Assembly (NCBI GenBank): GCA_031417835.1 | Contig: JANOWJ010000165.1 | Coordinates: 62,001 to 126,000 of the forward strand | DNA length: 64,000 bases | Reading direction: 5' to 3' | Origin: JADJLQ01 sp031417835 | GTDB taxonomy: Bacteria > Bacteroidota > Bacteroidia > Chitinophagales > Saprospiraceae | Shown here: in pieces, positions 28,256 to 36,686 of the stretch | Layout: the number at the start of each line of letters is the position of its first letter | Numbering within the stretch: the first letter of the stretch is position 1 | Position numbers and translations under genes: made by a program | Notes under the pieces: model-generated | Told to the model about the DNA's origin: nothing | What the model saw: only the letters and a program-made list of their open reading frames with translations | The model's database searches: none

Positions 28256-28633
28256 ATGGCACGTATATCCGGTATAGATCTCCCAAAAAACAAAAAAGGC
28301 TACATAGGCCTGACTTATATTTTCGGCATCGGCACTTCTTCTTCTATGGATATACTTGCTAAGGCTGGTATAGATCCTGAAGTGAAGGTAAATGAATGGA
28401 CCGATGAGTATGTGCATAGAATCACTAAAATCATCCAGGATGAGTATAAGGTGGAAGGTATGCTCCGTTCTGAAGTCCAGATGAACATCAAACGATTGAT
28501 GGATATTGGTTGTTATAGAGGCATTCGCCACAGACGCGGACTTCCTGTACGAGGTCAAAATACTCAGACCAACTCTCGGACTAGAAAAGGAAAACGTAAG
28601 ACCGTAGCAAACAAGAAAAAAGTAACTAAATAA
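28256..28633 (+). CDS. rpsM: 30S ribosomal protein S13
   Basis: A 125-residue 30S head protein with ARISGIDLPKNKKGYIGLTYIFGIG, CYRGIRHRRGLPVRGQNTQTNSRT and a Lys-rich C-terminal tail that reaches the P site. Complete. Confidence 0.98.
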   Translation: MARISGIDLPKNKKGYIGLTYIFGIGTSSSMDILAKAGIDPEVKVNEWTDEYVHRITKIIQDEYKVEGMLRSEVQMNIKRLMDIGCYRGIRHRRGLPVRGQNTQTNSRTRKGKRKTVANKKKVTK

Positions 28634-28651
28634 TAGATAATCCAGATTATC

Positions 28652-29038
28652 ATGTCGCAGGTAAAAAAAGCTAAAAAAAGAAAAGTATCCGTTGAATCAG
28701 AAGGCATAGCCTATATCCTTGCTAGTTTCAATAATGTGATTGTTACGATTACAAACAAACAAGGACAAGTCGTTTCCTGGTCATCATCGGGTCGAGAAGG
28801 ATTTAGAGGATCTAAGAAAAATACGCCCTTTGCTGCTCAAAAAACAGCCTCTCATGCCGCCACCTTAGCCCATGAGGCCGGAGTGCGGTCAGCGGATGTA
28901 TTTGTCAAAGGTCCTGGTAATGGGCGCGAGGCAGCTATAAGAGGCATCAATGATGTAGGCATTAAAGTATTGACGATCACAGATACTACGCCAATTCCTC
29001 ATAACGGTTGTCGTCCTCCTAAAAAGCGAAGAGTATAA
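28652..29038 (+). CDS. rpsK: 30S ribosomal protein S11
   Basis: A 128-residue platform protein with ILASFNNVIVTITNKQG, FRGSKKNTPFAAQ, and the C-terminal TPIPHNGCRPPKKRRV. Complete. Confidence 0.98.
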   Translation: MSQVKKAKKRKVSVESEGIAYILASFNNVIVTITNKQGQVVSWSSSGREGFRGSKKNTPFAAQKTASHAATLAHEAGVRSADVFVKGPGNGREAAIRGINDVGIKVLTITDTTPIPHNGCRPPKKRRV

Positions 29039-29078
29039 TTATTGAAATTATTTATTACCACAGAGATTAAAATTCATT

Positions 29079-29690
29079 ATGGCAAGATATACAGGTCCAG
29101 TTACCAAAATAGCAAGAACATTTGGCGAGCCTATTTTTGGGCATGACAAAGCTTTTGACAAAAAGAAATACCCTCCGGGACAACATGGTCCTTCTCGGAA
29201 GAAAAAGCAAAAATCTGACTATGCAGTTCAATTAAAAGAAAAACAAAAGGCCAAACATACGTATGGCTTGCTCGAACGACAATTCAGAAAAACGTTTGAA
29301 TTGGCTACTCGCAAACATGGAGTCACAGGTACAGTATTGCTTCAATTGTTGGAATCTAGATTGGATAATACAGTATACAGATTGGGTATAGCACCCACCC
29401 GCAGAGCAGCTCGTCAATTAGTGTCTCACAAACACATAGCTTTAGATGGCAAAATAGTAAATATACCTTCGGCATTATTAAAGCCAGGCAGTGTAGTGGC
29501 TGTCAGAGGAAAATCAGCAAATCTTGAACACATACAAAGTCAGGTTCATGTTAAATCAGATATTCGTAAGTCACCATGGTTAGAATGGAATCCTTCGCGA
29601 TTGGAAGGTAAATTTTTAATTTATCCAGAGCGTGACATGATCCCAGAAAGAATCAATGAACAGCTGATCGTGGAATTGTATTCCAAATAG
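29079..29690 (+). CDS. rpsD: 30S ribosomal protein S4, zinc-free form
   Basis: A 203-residue 16S assembly nucleator and mRNA-helicase-site protein. MARYTGPVTKIARTFGEPI is at the start, KKKYPPGQHGPSRKKK replaces the Cys-rich zinc site of other S4 proteins, and the S4 RNA-binding domain RLDNTVYRLGIAPTRRAARQLVSHKHI is intact. Confidence 0.98.
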   Translation: MARYTGPVTKIARTFGEPIFGHDKAFDKKKYPPGQHGPSRKKKQKSDYAVQLKEKQKAKHTYGLLERQFRKTFELATRKHGVTGTVLLQLLESRLDNTVYRLGIAPTRRAARQLVSHKHIALDGKIVNIPSALLKPGSVVAVRGKSANLEHIQSQVHVKSDIRKSPWLEWNPSRLEGKFLIYPERDMIPERINEQLIVELYSK

Positions 29691-29752
29691 TGGCCTGCTG
29701 ATCAATGTTAGTTGGATTTTCATTTTTTTCAAATTAAGAGTTAATCGAAATT

Positions 29753-30739
29753 ATGAGCATATTAAATTTCCAAAAACCTGAAAAAATCATCCTTCAAAAG
29801 GCAAATGATTTCGAAGGTGTGTTTGAGTTCAAACCACTCGAACCCGGATTTGGTCAGACAATTGGTAATTCACTGAGACGAATTTTACTTTCATCTCTGG
29901 AAGGTCATGCCATCTCCGGAGTACGTATAGCGGGCGTAGATCACGAATTTTCAACCATCAAAGGTGTAGTAGAAGATATCGTAGACATTATCCTGAATCT
30001 CAAACAGGTTCGTCTAAAAAAGGTGAATAACTTAGAAGATAGTGCCGAGGAAACCATCTATCTGACGATCAATAGAAAAGAAGAGTTTCGCGCAGGGGAT
30101 ATTGAGAAATTCACCAACGTGTATAAGGTGATGAATCCTGATTTACTTATTTGTCGGATGGAACCGTTCGTGAATCTTGAGATTGAACTTAAAATCACTA
30201 AAGGTCGAGGGTATGTACCTGCAGACGACACCTATCCAAAAGACGCACCGATCGGACTTATCCCGTTAGATGCTATTTATACTCCTATTCGTAATGTAGC
30301 TTACTCTATTTCCAACACCCGAGTTGGGCAACGAACGGATTATGAGAAACTTACGATCGAATTAAAAACAGACGGTACGATTCACCCAGAAGAAGCGATC
30401 AAAGAGGCGTCTAGAATTATGATTCAACACCTCATGTTGATCACTGACGAAAATATCACGTTTAATGATTCTGCTCGTAAGGAAGATGCCATCGTAGATG
30501 AGCACATTCTGCACATGCGAAAACTATTGAAGACTTCCTTGGAAGACCTCGATCTTTCTGTCAGAGCCTACAATTGCCTGAAAGCTGCCAAAATTAACTC
30601 TCTAGGTGAAATGGTAAGATATGACACCCATGAATTATTGAAATTTAGAAATTTTGGTAAAAAGTCTTTGGTCGAGATCGAAGAACTCTTGGCTACTAAG
30701 GGCTTAGTTTTGGTATGGACCTCTCCAAATTTAAATTAG
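29753..30739 (+). CDS. rpoA: RNA polymerase alpha subunit
   Basis: A 328-residue protein. The N-terminal dimerisation domain has GFGQTIGNSLRRILLSSLEGHAI, and the C-terminal domain has LSVRAYNCLKAAKINSLGEMV and FGKKSLVEIEELL. The CTD normally contacts UP elements and activators. It stands between rpsD and rplQ, with 99-base spacing to the latter. Confidence 0.98.
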   Translation: MSILNFQKPEKIILQKANDFEGVFEFKPLEPGFGQTIGNSLRRILLSSLEGHAISGVRIAGVDHEFSTIKGVVEDIVDIILNLKQVRLKKVNNLEDSAEETIYLTINRKEEFRAGDIEKFTNVYKVMNPDLLICRMEPFVNLEIELKITKGRGYVPADDTYPKDAPIGLIPLDAIYTPIRNVAYSISNTRVGQRTDYEKLTIELKTDGTIHPEEAIKEASRIMIQHLMLITDENITFNDSARKEDAIVDEHILHMRKLLKTSLEDLDLSVRAYNCLKAAKINSLGEMVRYDTHELLKFRNFGKKSLVEIEELLATKGLVLVWTSPNLN

Positions 30740-30838
30740 AAGAAGATTAGTCAATATATTTTTTTTAAAAACCAGCCAATTAGTGTATGTAGCAACCTTA
30801 AAATTGCTCCACTGTGGCGAAGATAAAATTCAATCATC

Positions 30839-31339
30839 ATGAGACATGGTAACAAAATCAATCATCTTGGTCGTAAAATAGGCCATCGTACGGCTCTCTT
30901 AAAAAACCTTGCCGCCTCGCTGATTGAGCATAAAAAAATCAATACAACTTTGGCCAAAGCCAGAGAATTGAGAAAATTTATTGAGCCTTTGATTACAAAA
31001 TCTAAGGATAATACGACGCACTCCAGACGAGTAGTATTCAGTTATCTTCAGAATAAAGAAGCGATTAAAGAGTTGTATGCAGTCATCGGCCCCAAAGTAG
31101 CGACTCGACCAGGTGGCTATGTCAGAGTGATTAAAACAGGTTGGAGAAGTGGCGATGCTGCTGAAATGGCCTTAATAGAACTGGTAGATTTTAATGAAGT
31201 GTATGGTGTAGGTACTAAGCCTCCTGTAGAATCAACTACTGAAAAGAAAAAGAAAACTCGTAGATCAACGGCCAAAAAACTAAAGACTACAGAAGACACT
31301 GCCACTTCGGCGCCAACTGCTGAAGCACCAACCGAATAA
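30839..31339 (+). CDS. rplQ: 50S ribosomal protein L17
   Basis: A 166-residue protein whose core matches L17 (MRHGNKINHLGRKIGHRTALLKNLAASLI). After about residue 125 there is a Lys/Thr/Ala-rich extension (KKKKTRRSTAKKLK...) of about 40 residues, seen in other Bacteroidota L17. Last gene of the ribosomal block, followed by a strong terminator. Confidence 0.97.
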   Translation: MRHGNKINHLGRKIGHRTALLKNLAASLIEHKKINTTLAKARELRKFIEPLITKSKDNTTHSRRVVFSYLQNKEAIKELYAVIGPKVATRPGGYVRVIKTGWRSGDAAEMALIELVDFNEVYGVGTKPPVESTTEKKKKTRRSTAKKLKTTEDTATSAPTAEAPTE

Positions 31340-31368
31340 ATAGAACTAAAAGGTTATTATACCATTAT

Positions 31369-31397
31369 AAGGGAAACATTCACATGTTTCCCTTTTT
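31369..31397 (+). terminator. Intrinsic terminator of the ribosomal block
   Basis: An 11-bp perfect stem (AAGGGAAACAT / ATGTTTCCCTT) with a 4-base loop, directly followed by Ts. It lies 30 bases after the rplQ stop and before the carA promoter. Confidence 0.85.
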
Positions 31398-31480
31398 GAT
31401 TTATACTGGACTCGACAATAAAGGATCATTTTTATCTAATTTTACTGTTGCGCTACCGTGGGTAGCTGTTTTTAATATTT

Positions 31481-31488
31481 TATATTTG
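31481..31488 (+). promoter_or_regulatory. Probable -7 promoter element of carA
   Basis: TATATTTG fits TAnnTTTG and lies 28 bases before the carA ATG, just after the rplQ terminator. The -33 box is not clear. Confidence 0.5.
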
Positions 31489-31516
31489 CAATCAAAATTT
31501 TCAATTCTGGTCCCAT

Positions 31517-32638
31517 ATGACTGATTTTTATACCAAAGCAGCTCCTGCCGTTTTGTTGCTTGAAGACGGTACTATTTTCCGGGGCGAGGCCATTGGCTTT
31601 AAAGGCACTGCTTCAGGTGAGCTTTGTTTTAATACCGGAATGACAGGCTATCAAGAGGTGTTTACTGATCCCTCGTATTTTGGACAATTACTTATAGCTA
31701 CCAACGTGCATATAGGAAACTATGGTACCAAAGCTACAGAGACCGAATCTTCATCTATAAAAATTTCAGGGTTCATCTGTAAAAACCTTACCAACGAATT
31801 TTCACGAGCAAAAGCCGATCTCTCCATTCAAGACTATTTTATCAAAGAAAGGTTAGTGGGGATCGCTCAAATAGATACTCGGGAACTTGTCCGCCATATC
31901 CGAAACAAAGGAGCTATGAATGCAGTCATATCTTCTGATATTTTTGATCTTAATGTTCTCCAAGATCGATTGACCAACACCCCGGATATGAATGGTTTAG
32001 AGTTGGCCACCAAAGTATCCACCAAAGAAGAGTATTTTCTAGGCGAAGCTAGCGCTAAATATAAAGTGGCGGTCATGGACTACGGGACTAAACGCAATAT
32101 TCTGAATCATTTGGTTGCCAGAGATTGTTATTTACGAATCTACCCTGCCCAGACTCCTGCCGCTAAAGTGTTAGAATGGGACGCAGATGGTTATTTTCTG
32201 TCCAATGGACCTGGCGACCCTGCAGCAATGGATTATGCAATTGATACAACTAAAGGGTTATTGGCTACTAAAAAACCATTATTTGGGATTTGTCTTGGTC
32301 ATCAAATTTTGGCCTTAGCTCTGGGTATTCCTACGTATAAAATGAATCATGGTCACAGAGGGATCAATCATCCGGTAAAGAACTTAGTGACTGGCAAATG
32401 TGAAATAACATCGCAGAATCATGGATTTTGCGTAGATCCTGAAGTTTTAGGTCAAAAATCAGACCTTGTGGAAGTGACTCATATCAATCTTAATGATGAT
32501 ACCATAGAGGGGATTCGAGTCAAAAATCAACCGGCGTATTCTGTACAATATCATCCAGAAGCGGCTCCTGGTCCTTTAGATGCACATTATCTATTTGATC
32601 AATTTTTAGAAGAACTTACTCAATATAAAAAAGCATAA
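31517..32638 (+). CDS. carA: Carbamoyl-phosphate synthase small subunit
   Basis: The glutamine amidotransferase subunit that supplies ammonia for carbamoyl phosphate (arginine and pyrimidine pathways). It is 373 residues. The N-terminal CPSase domain has FRGEAIGFKGTASGELCFNTGMTGYQE. The class I GATase domain has the nucleophile Cys in GICLGHQILALALG and the His/Glu pair in VQYHPEAAPGP. Its partner carB is on the other strand 22 kb away. eno starts five bases after the stop. Confidence 0.97.
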   Translation: MTDFYTKAAPAVLLLEDGTIFRGEAIGFKGTASGELCFNTGMTGYQEVFTDPSYFGQLLIATNVHIGNYGTKATETESSSIKISGFICKNLTNEFSRAKADLSIQDYFIKERLVGIAQIDTRELVRHIRNKGAMNAVISSDIFDLNVLQDRLTNTPDMNGLELATKVSTKEEYFLGEASAKYKVAVMDYGTKRNILNHLVARDCYLRIYPAQTPAAKVLEWDADGYFLSNGPGDPAAMDYAIDTTKGLLATKKPLFGICLGHQILALALGIPTYKMNHGHRGINHPVKNLVTGKCEITSQNHGFCVDPEVLGQKSDLVEVTHINLNDDTIEGIRVKNQPAYSVQYHPEAAPGPLDAHYLFDQFLEELTQYKKA

Positions 32639-32643
32639 ATATT

Positions 32644-33930
32644 ATGAGCGTAATCGTTGATATCCGATCCAGGGAAATATTAGATTCCCGAGGCAATCCT
32701 ACTGTCGAGGTAGAATTAGAAACAGAAAAAGGAATTATAGGCCGGGCTGCAGTCCCTTCCGGCGCTTCTACCGGCAAGCATGAGGCCGTAGAGCTGAGAG
32801 ATGGCAACAAGGATCGATACTTAGGTAGAGGGGTCCTCAAAGCCTGTCAAAACATCGAAGAGATGATCCGTGAAGAGCTTATAGGAGTCGATGTATTTGA
32901 TCAAAAATATATTGATCAACTTTTGATTGAACTCGACGGCACGTTCAATAAGTCAAAGTTGGGTGCTAATGCCACGTTGGGAGTATCACTGGCCGCAGCA
33001 AAAGCCGCTTCCCTGCAATGTAAGCAGCCGTTGTACAGATATCTGGGTGGAGTGAATGCCCACGTAATGCCTGTACCATTGATGAATATCCTGAATGGCG
33101 GTGCTCACGCAGATAACAAAATTGATTTTCAGGAATTTATGATTATTCCGATCGGTGCTGACTTTTTCTCGGAAGCTTTGCGAATGGGAGTAGAAGTATT
33201 TCATGCGCTTAAAACGGTTTTAAAATCAAAAGGGTATAGCACCAATGTGGGTGATGAAGGTGGATTTGCACCTAATTTGAATTCGAATCAAGAAGCAATC
33301 GAACTCGTATTGGAAGCTATTCAGAAAGCTGGCTATAAGCCGGGTGAAGATATTGCGATTGCGATGGACGCTGCTACATCTGAGATGTGGGATGAAAGTA
33401 AAGGTTTATATGTTTTCAAAAAGTCAGATAAAAAAGAGTTAGATTCCAATGGTATGATTGCTTTTTGGAAAGACTGGTGCAATAAATATCCGATTTTATC
33501 GATCGAAGATGGGTTACACGAAGATGATTGGGCCGGCTGGAGCCAGATGACTAAAGAATTAGGTAGTAAAGTCCAGATCGTAGGCGATGATTTTTTTGTT
33601 ACGAATACCGATCGATTGCAAAAAGGCATTGATTCTGATGCTGCCAATTCTATCCTGATAAAAGTAAATCAGATAGGCACTCTGTCCGAGACCATCGATG
33701 CAGTGCAATTAGCTAATCGAAATGCCTATACCAGCATCATCAGCCATCGGTCTGGAGAGACAGAAGATACCTTTATAGCCGATTTAGCCGTAGCTCTAAA
33801 TACTGGGCAGATCAAAACCGGATCTGCATCTCGATCTGATCGGGTCGCCAAGTATAATCAGTTGCTGCGTATCGAAGAAGAACTTGGAGAGTCTGCGGTG
33901 TATCCCGGTAAAGCTTTTATGATAATATAA
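32644..33930 (+). CDS. eno: Enolase
   Basis: Interconverts 2-phosphoglycerate and phosphoenolpyruvate in glycolysis. It is 428 residues. The catalytic loop SGASTGKHEAVELRDG, VGDEGGFAPN, SIEDGLHEDDW, QIVGDDFFVTN and SHRSGETEDTFIADLAV are all present. Five bases separate it from carA and 53 from the next gene, so cotranscription is likely. Confidence 0.98.
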   Translation: MSVIVDIRSREILDSRGNPTVEVELETEKGIIGRAAVPSGASTGKHEAVELRDGNKDRYLGRGVLKACQNIEEMIREELIGVDVFDQKYIDQLLIELDGTFNKSKLGANATLGVSLAAAKAASLQCKQPLYRYLGGVNAHVMPVPLMNILNGGAHADNKIDFQEFMIIPIGADFFSEALRMGVEVFHALKTVLKSKGYSTNVGDEGGFAPNLNSNQEAIELVLEAIQKAGYKPGEDIAIAMDAATSEMWDESKGLYVFKKSDKKELDSNGMIAFWKDWCNKYPILSIEDGLHEDDWAGWSQMTKELGSKVQIVGDDFFVTNTDRLQKGIDSDAANSILIKVNQIGTLSETIDAVQLANRNAYTSIISHRSGETEDTFIADLAVALNTGQIKTGSASRSDRVAKYNQLLRIEEELGESAVYPGKAFMII

Positions 33931-33983
33931 CATAATATTGTAATATATTTATACCTCTATTTCAAATATATTAAATCTGTATT

Positions 33984-34310
33984 ATGGCTATTTGGTCTTT
34001 TATCAAACCGTATCTGTCCAGTATTTTGCCGGATAATATGGTCAATAAATTTGTCATCACCGGATTGATCTTTTTCGTCTGGATGATCTTTTTTGATAAA
34101 AATAAATGGATCAATCAATGGCAACTATCTCAGTCGATATACCGATTAGAAAAAGAGAAGAAAAACCTGGCAGGTCTCATTATCGAAGCAAAAAAAGACA
34201 AACTGGATTTGGATCTTAACAAAGAAAAATACGCCAGAGAAAAGTATTATATGCATAAAGAGAATGAAGACATTTTCATTTTCGAGGAATCATTAAAAAA
34301 AGCAAAATGA
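33984..34310 (+). CDS. FtsB/DivIC-like septum formation protein
   Basis: A small 108-residue bitopic protein with a short cytoplasmic N-terminus, one membrane helix (FVITGLIFFVWMIFF, about 23-37), and a periplasmic coiled coil rich in Lys/Glu/Leu (LEKEKKNLAGLIIEAKKDKLDLDLN) followed by KYAREKYYMHKENEDIFIFE. This is the architecture of FtsB/DivIC, which links divisome subunits. A location just after eno is the usual one in Bacteria for ftsB. Its stop overlaps the sucD start (ATGA). Confidence 0.8.
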   Translation: MAIWSFIKPYLSSILPDNMVNKFVITGLIFFVWMIFFDKNKWINQWQLSQSIYRLEKEKKNLAGLIIEAKKDKLDLDLNKEKYAREKYYMHKENEDIFIFEESLKKAK

Positions 34311-35188
34311 GTGTATTAGTCAATAAAAATAGCAAAATTGTCGTCCAAGGCTTTACTGGCAAAGAAGGTACATTCCATGCCACTCAAATGATAGAATATG
34401 GCACTCAAGTCGTAGGAGGTGTCACTCCAGGCAAAGGTGGTCAATCCCATCTCGATAGGCCGGTGTTCAATAACGTATTGGATGCAGTCCAACAGGCCGG
34501 AGCTAATGTCTCGATCATATTTGTACCTCCTGCTTTTGCTGCTGATGCTATCATGGAGAGCGCATCTGCAGGCATCGGAGTCATCGTGTGCATTACAGAA
34601 GGTATCCCAGTACAGGATATGATAAAAGTCAAAGAATACATAAAAGACTTTCCATGCAGATTGATAGGCCCTAACTGTCCCGGTATAATCACCCCTGATG
34701 AAGCTAAAGTCGGCATTATGCCAGGGTTTATCCATAAAAAAGGACACATCGGTATCGTGTCTCGATCCGGTACATTGACTTATGAAGCCGTAGATCAAGT
34801 CACCAAAGCTGGTATGGGCCAATCTACGTGTATAGGTATAGGCGGAGATCCAATAGTCGGTACCACCACCGTAGAAGCTGTCAAATTATTGATGGAAGAC
34901 CCTGAAACGGAGGGGATCATCATGATCGGTGAAATAGGTGGCGGAATGGAAGCAGAAGCAGCCTATTGGATCAAAGAGCATGGTACAAAACCGGTAGTCG
35001 GTTTTATAGCTGGTCAAACTGCCCCCAAAGGTCGAAAAATGGGTCATGCTGGCGCTATTATCGGCGGTGCGGCTGACACTGCGGAAGCCAAAATGAAAAT
35101 AATGGAAGAGTGTGGGATTACGGTGGTCAACTCTCCTGCCGATATCGGCGAGACTATGCGTATAGCCATGGACGCTCTTAAAAAATAA
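34307..35188 (+). CDS. sucD: Succinyl-CoA synthetase alpha subunit
   Basis: The TCA-cycle subunit that binds CoA and carries the phospho-His. It is 293 residues. The CoA-binding Rossmann region begins KIVVQGFTGKEGTFHATQM. RLIGPNCPGII and the phospho-His segment KMGHAGAIIGG are intact. It begins inside the stop of the upstream divisome gene (4-base overlap). The beta subunit sucC is not in this window. Confidence 0.97.
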   Translation: MSVLVNKNSKIVVQGFTGKEGTFHATQMIEYGTQVVGGVTPGKGGQSHLDRPVFNNVLDAVQQAGANVSIIFVPPAFAADAIMESASAGIGVIVCITEGIPVQDMIKVKEYIKDFPCRLIGPNCPGIITPDEAKVGIMPGFIHKKGHIGIVSRSGTLTYEAVDQVTKAGMGQSTCIGIGGDPIVGTTTVEAVKLLMEDPETEGIIMIGEIGGGMEAEAAYWIKEHGTKPVVGFIAGQTAPKGRKMGHAGAIIGGAADTAEAKMKIMEECGITVVNSPADIGETMRIAMDALKK

Positions 35189-35380
35189 TTTACATTCTAG
35201 ATTGAATTGTTGGAGCATTCAAATTCCCCCTTGACCTTAAAGTCATTGATATTAAGCATTAGTCATGGTGTGATATTATCTAGCTAAAGAGTATCATAGA
35301 GTAGATCTTTAATATCTCTATCGGGTGTTAATGATCTTGTACAAAGATTCCACAAGACTCAAATTTGCCTGCGCCAATAC

Positions 35381-36601
35381 TTATGGATTGGGCTCCGTTT
35401 CTCCAAAATCGAAAATCAAGGAAAATCGCAAGGTATTAGCCAAAGGATCTCGGTTGGTCACAGATCGTGAGGTAGGCACCAAGTACGAAAGATTCATTCC
35501 GAATACATTATACTTTACACCCATCCCTAAAGTAAGATATTGACGATTGCCTTTAAATGGGTCTTCTCTAAAATAGCCTGCTCGCAATGCAAATTGATTA
35601 TTGTACCAATATTCAGTACCTACTGATAGCATCAATTCCTGCAATTCTTCTTTTATGCCATTAGGCGCATCACCAAAAGATTTAAACCACGAAGACACCA
35701 CATTGTATTGTTTATAATCAGGGTTATCATCTTTAGGGCTTACATCATATTCAGGATGGCTCGGTGCATAAGGTGTAGGCACAAGCAGTTTATTGACATC
35801 GCCAGTCAATGTCAAGGAATTGTATTCGTCAAAATTCCAAGTATAAGCTACACCCAGCCCCATATTGGCAGGTATATATTCAGAGTTGTTTTTAGTATAA
35901 GATATTTTAGTACCCAAATTTGAAAAGGCTAATCCTGCTGTAAACATATTATCTCCTACAGGTTTTCGGTAGGAAAAACTGATATCGGTAGCACCGGCTA
36001 TCCCGGGTTTGATATCATTGCCGCCAATATTGAGATCTGATGCTAAAAAAGAGTAAATAAATTTGATACTCACCGCTGCAGACAATTGTTCACTCAACTT
36101 CCGGGCATATGATCCGGTCAGTTCTATTTCACTAGGCTTACCTGATCCAAGTGGAGCACCATTTTCATCGGTATAGTCTATGTTGCCCAAGGAAAAATAG
36201 CGTAAACTACCACCAATGGCTTGGAGGTCTCCTATTTTACTATATCCTGCTATGTAGGCCATATATACATCGGTGAGCCCTAATGCTCGCAACCAGGGAG
36301 AGTAGGTGGTGGATATGGATTTAGGCTGTTTGGCAAATGCAAGCAGGGATGCATTGTTATACATGGATCCAGCATCTCCAGGCACTGCTATCCCCGCATC
36401 ACCCATGCCTCCTGCTCTTGAATCCGGCGTGATTCTCAAAAAAGGAACTGCTGTGACGATGGTATTGACACAATCATTACCAGAGATGGGATCTATCATT
36501 TTCCTAGAAGCGGGGTCGTAAACACATTGGCTAAAAATAGAATTATTCAATCCTAAAAATGCAATAATCAACAGTACGAGGTTGCGCGAGAAAGTCTTCA
36601 T
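35381..36601 (-). CDS. porV: Type IX secretion outer-membrane shuttle protein PorV (LptO)
   Basis: A 406-residue outer-membrane beta-barrel of the FadL type. The signal peptide MKTFSRNLVLLIIAFLGLNNSIFSQ is followed by the characteristic FLRITPDSRAGGMGDAGIAV. It ends FGETEPNP rather than the usual aromatic. PorV carries T9SS cargo from the Sov channel to the PorU sortase. It lies 86 bases downstream of porU in the same orientation, the usual neighbour pair, and has its own TATATTTG promoter element. Confidence 0.93.
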   Translation of the reverse strand: MKTFSRNLVLLIIAFLGLNNSIFSQCVYDPASRKMIDPISGNDCVNTIVTAVPFLRITPDSRAGGMGDAGIAVPGDAGSMYNNASLLAFAKQPKSISTTYSPWLRALGLTDVYMAYIAGYSKIGDLQAIGGSLRYFSLGNIDYTDENGAPLGSGKPSEIELTGSYARKLSEQLSAAVSIKFIYSFLASDLNIGGNDIKPGIAGATDISFSYRKPVGDNMFTAGLAFSNLGTKISYTKNNSEYIPANMGLGVAYTWNFDEYNSLTLTGDVNKLLVPTPYAPSHPEYDVSPKDDNPDYKQYNVVSSWFKSFGDAPNGIKEELQELMLSVGTEYWYNNQFALRAGYFREDPFKGNRQYLTLGMGVKYNVFGMNLSYLVPTSRSVTNRDPLANTLRFSLIFDFGETEPNP

Positions 36602-36630
36602 GATGTAGGTCAGATGATTGATAAGTTGTG

Positions 36631-36638
36631 CAAATATA
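36631..36638 (-). promoter_or_regulatory. Probable -7 promoter element of porV
   Basis: On the minus strand this reads TATATTTG, 29 bases upstream of the porV ATG and inside the porU-porV gap. It suggests that porV can be transcribed separately from porU. Confidence 0.45.
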
Positions 36639-36686
36639 CAAATACCTCTTTAATGCTTTAAAAGTCAAAATATTATAAAATTGTCC

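Noticed and set aside
28139..28558. Antisense frame of 139 codons over rpmJ and rpsM
   Set aside because: Overlaps two certain ribosomal genes; no domain resemblance.
34316..34822. A 168-codon open frame antisense to sucD
   Set aside because: It lies entirely within the strongly supported sucD gene in the opposite strand and has no recognisable protein features; a compositional shadow.
35325..35543. Plus-strand frame of 72 codons over the porV 3' end
   Set aside because: It overlaps porV, whose barrel C-terminus is clear; no start context or family match.
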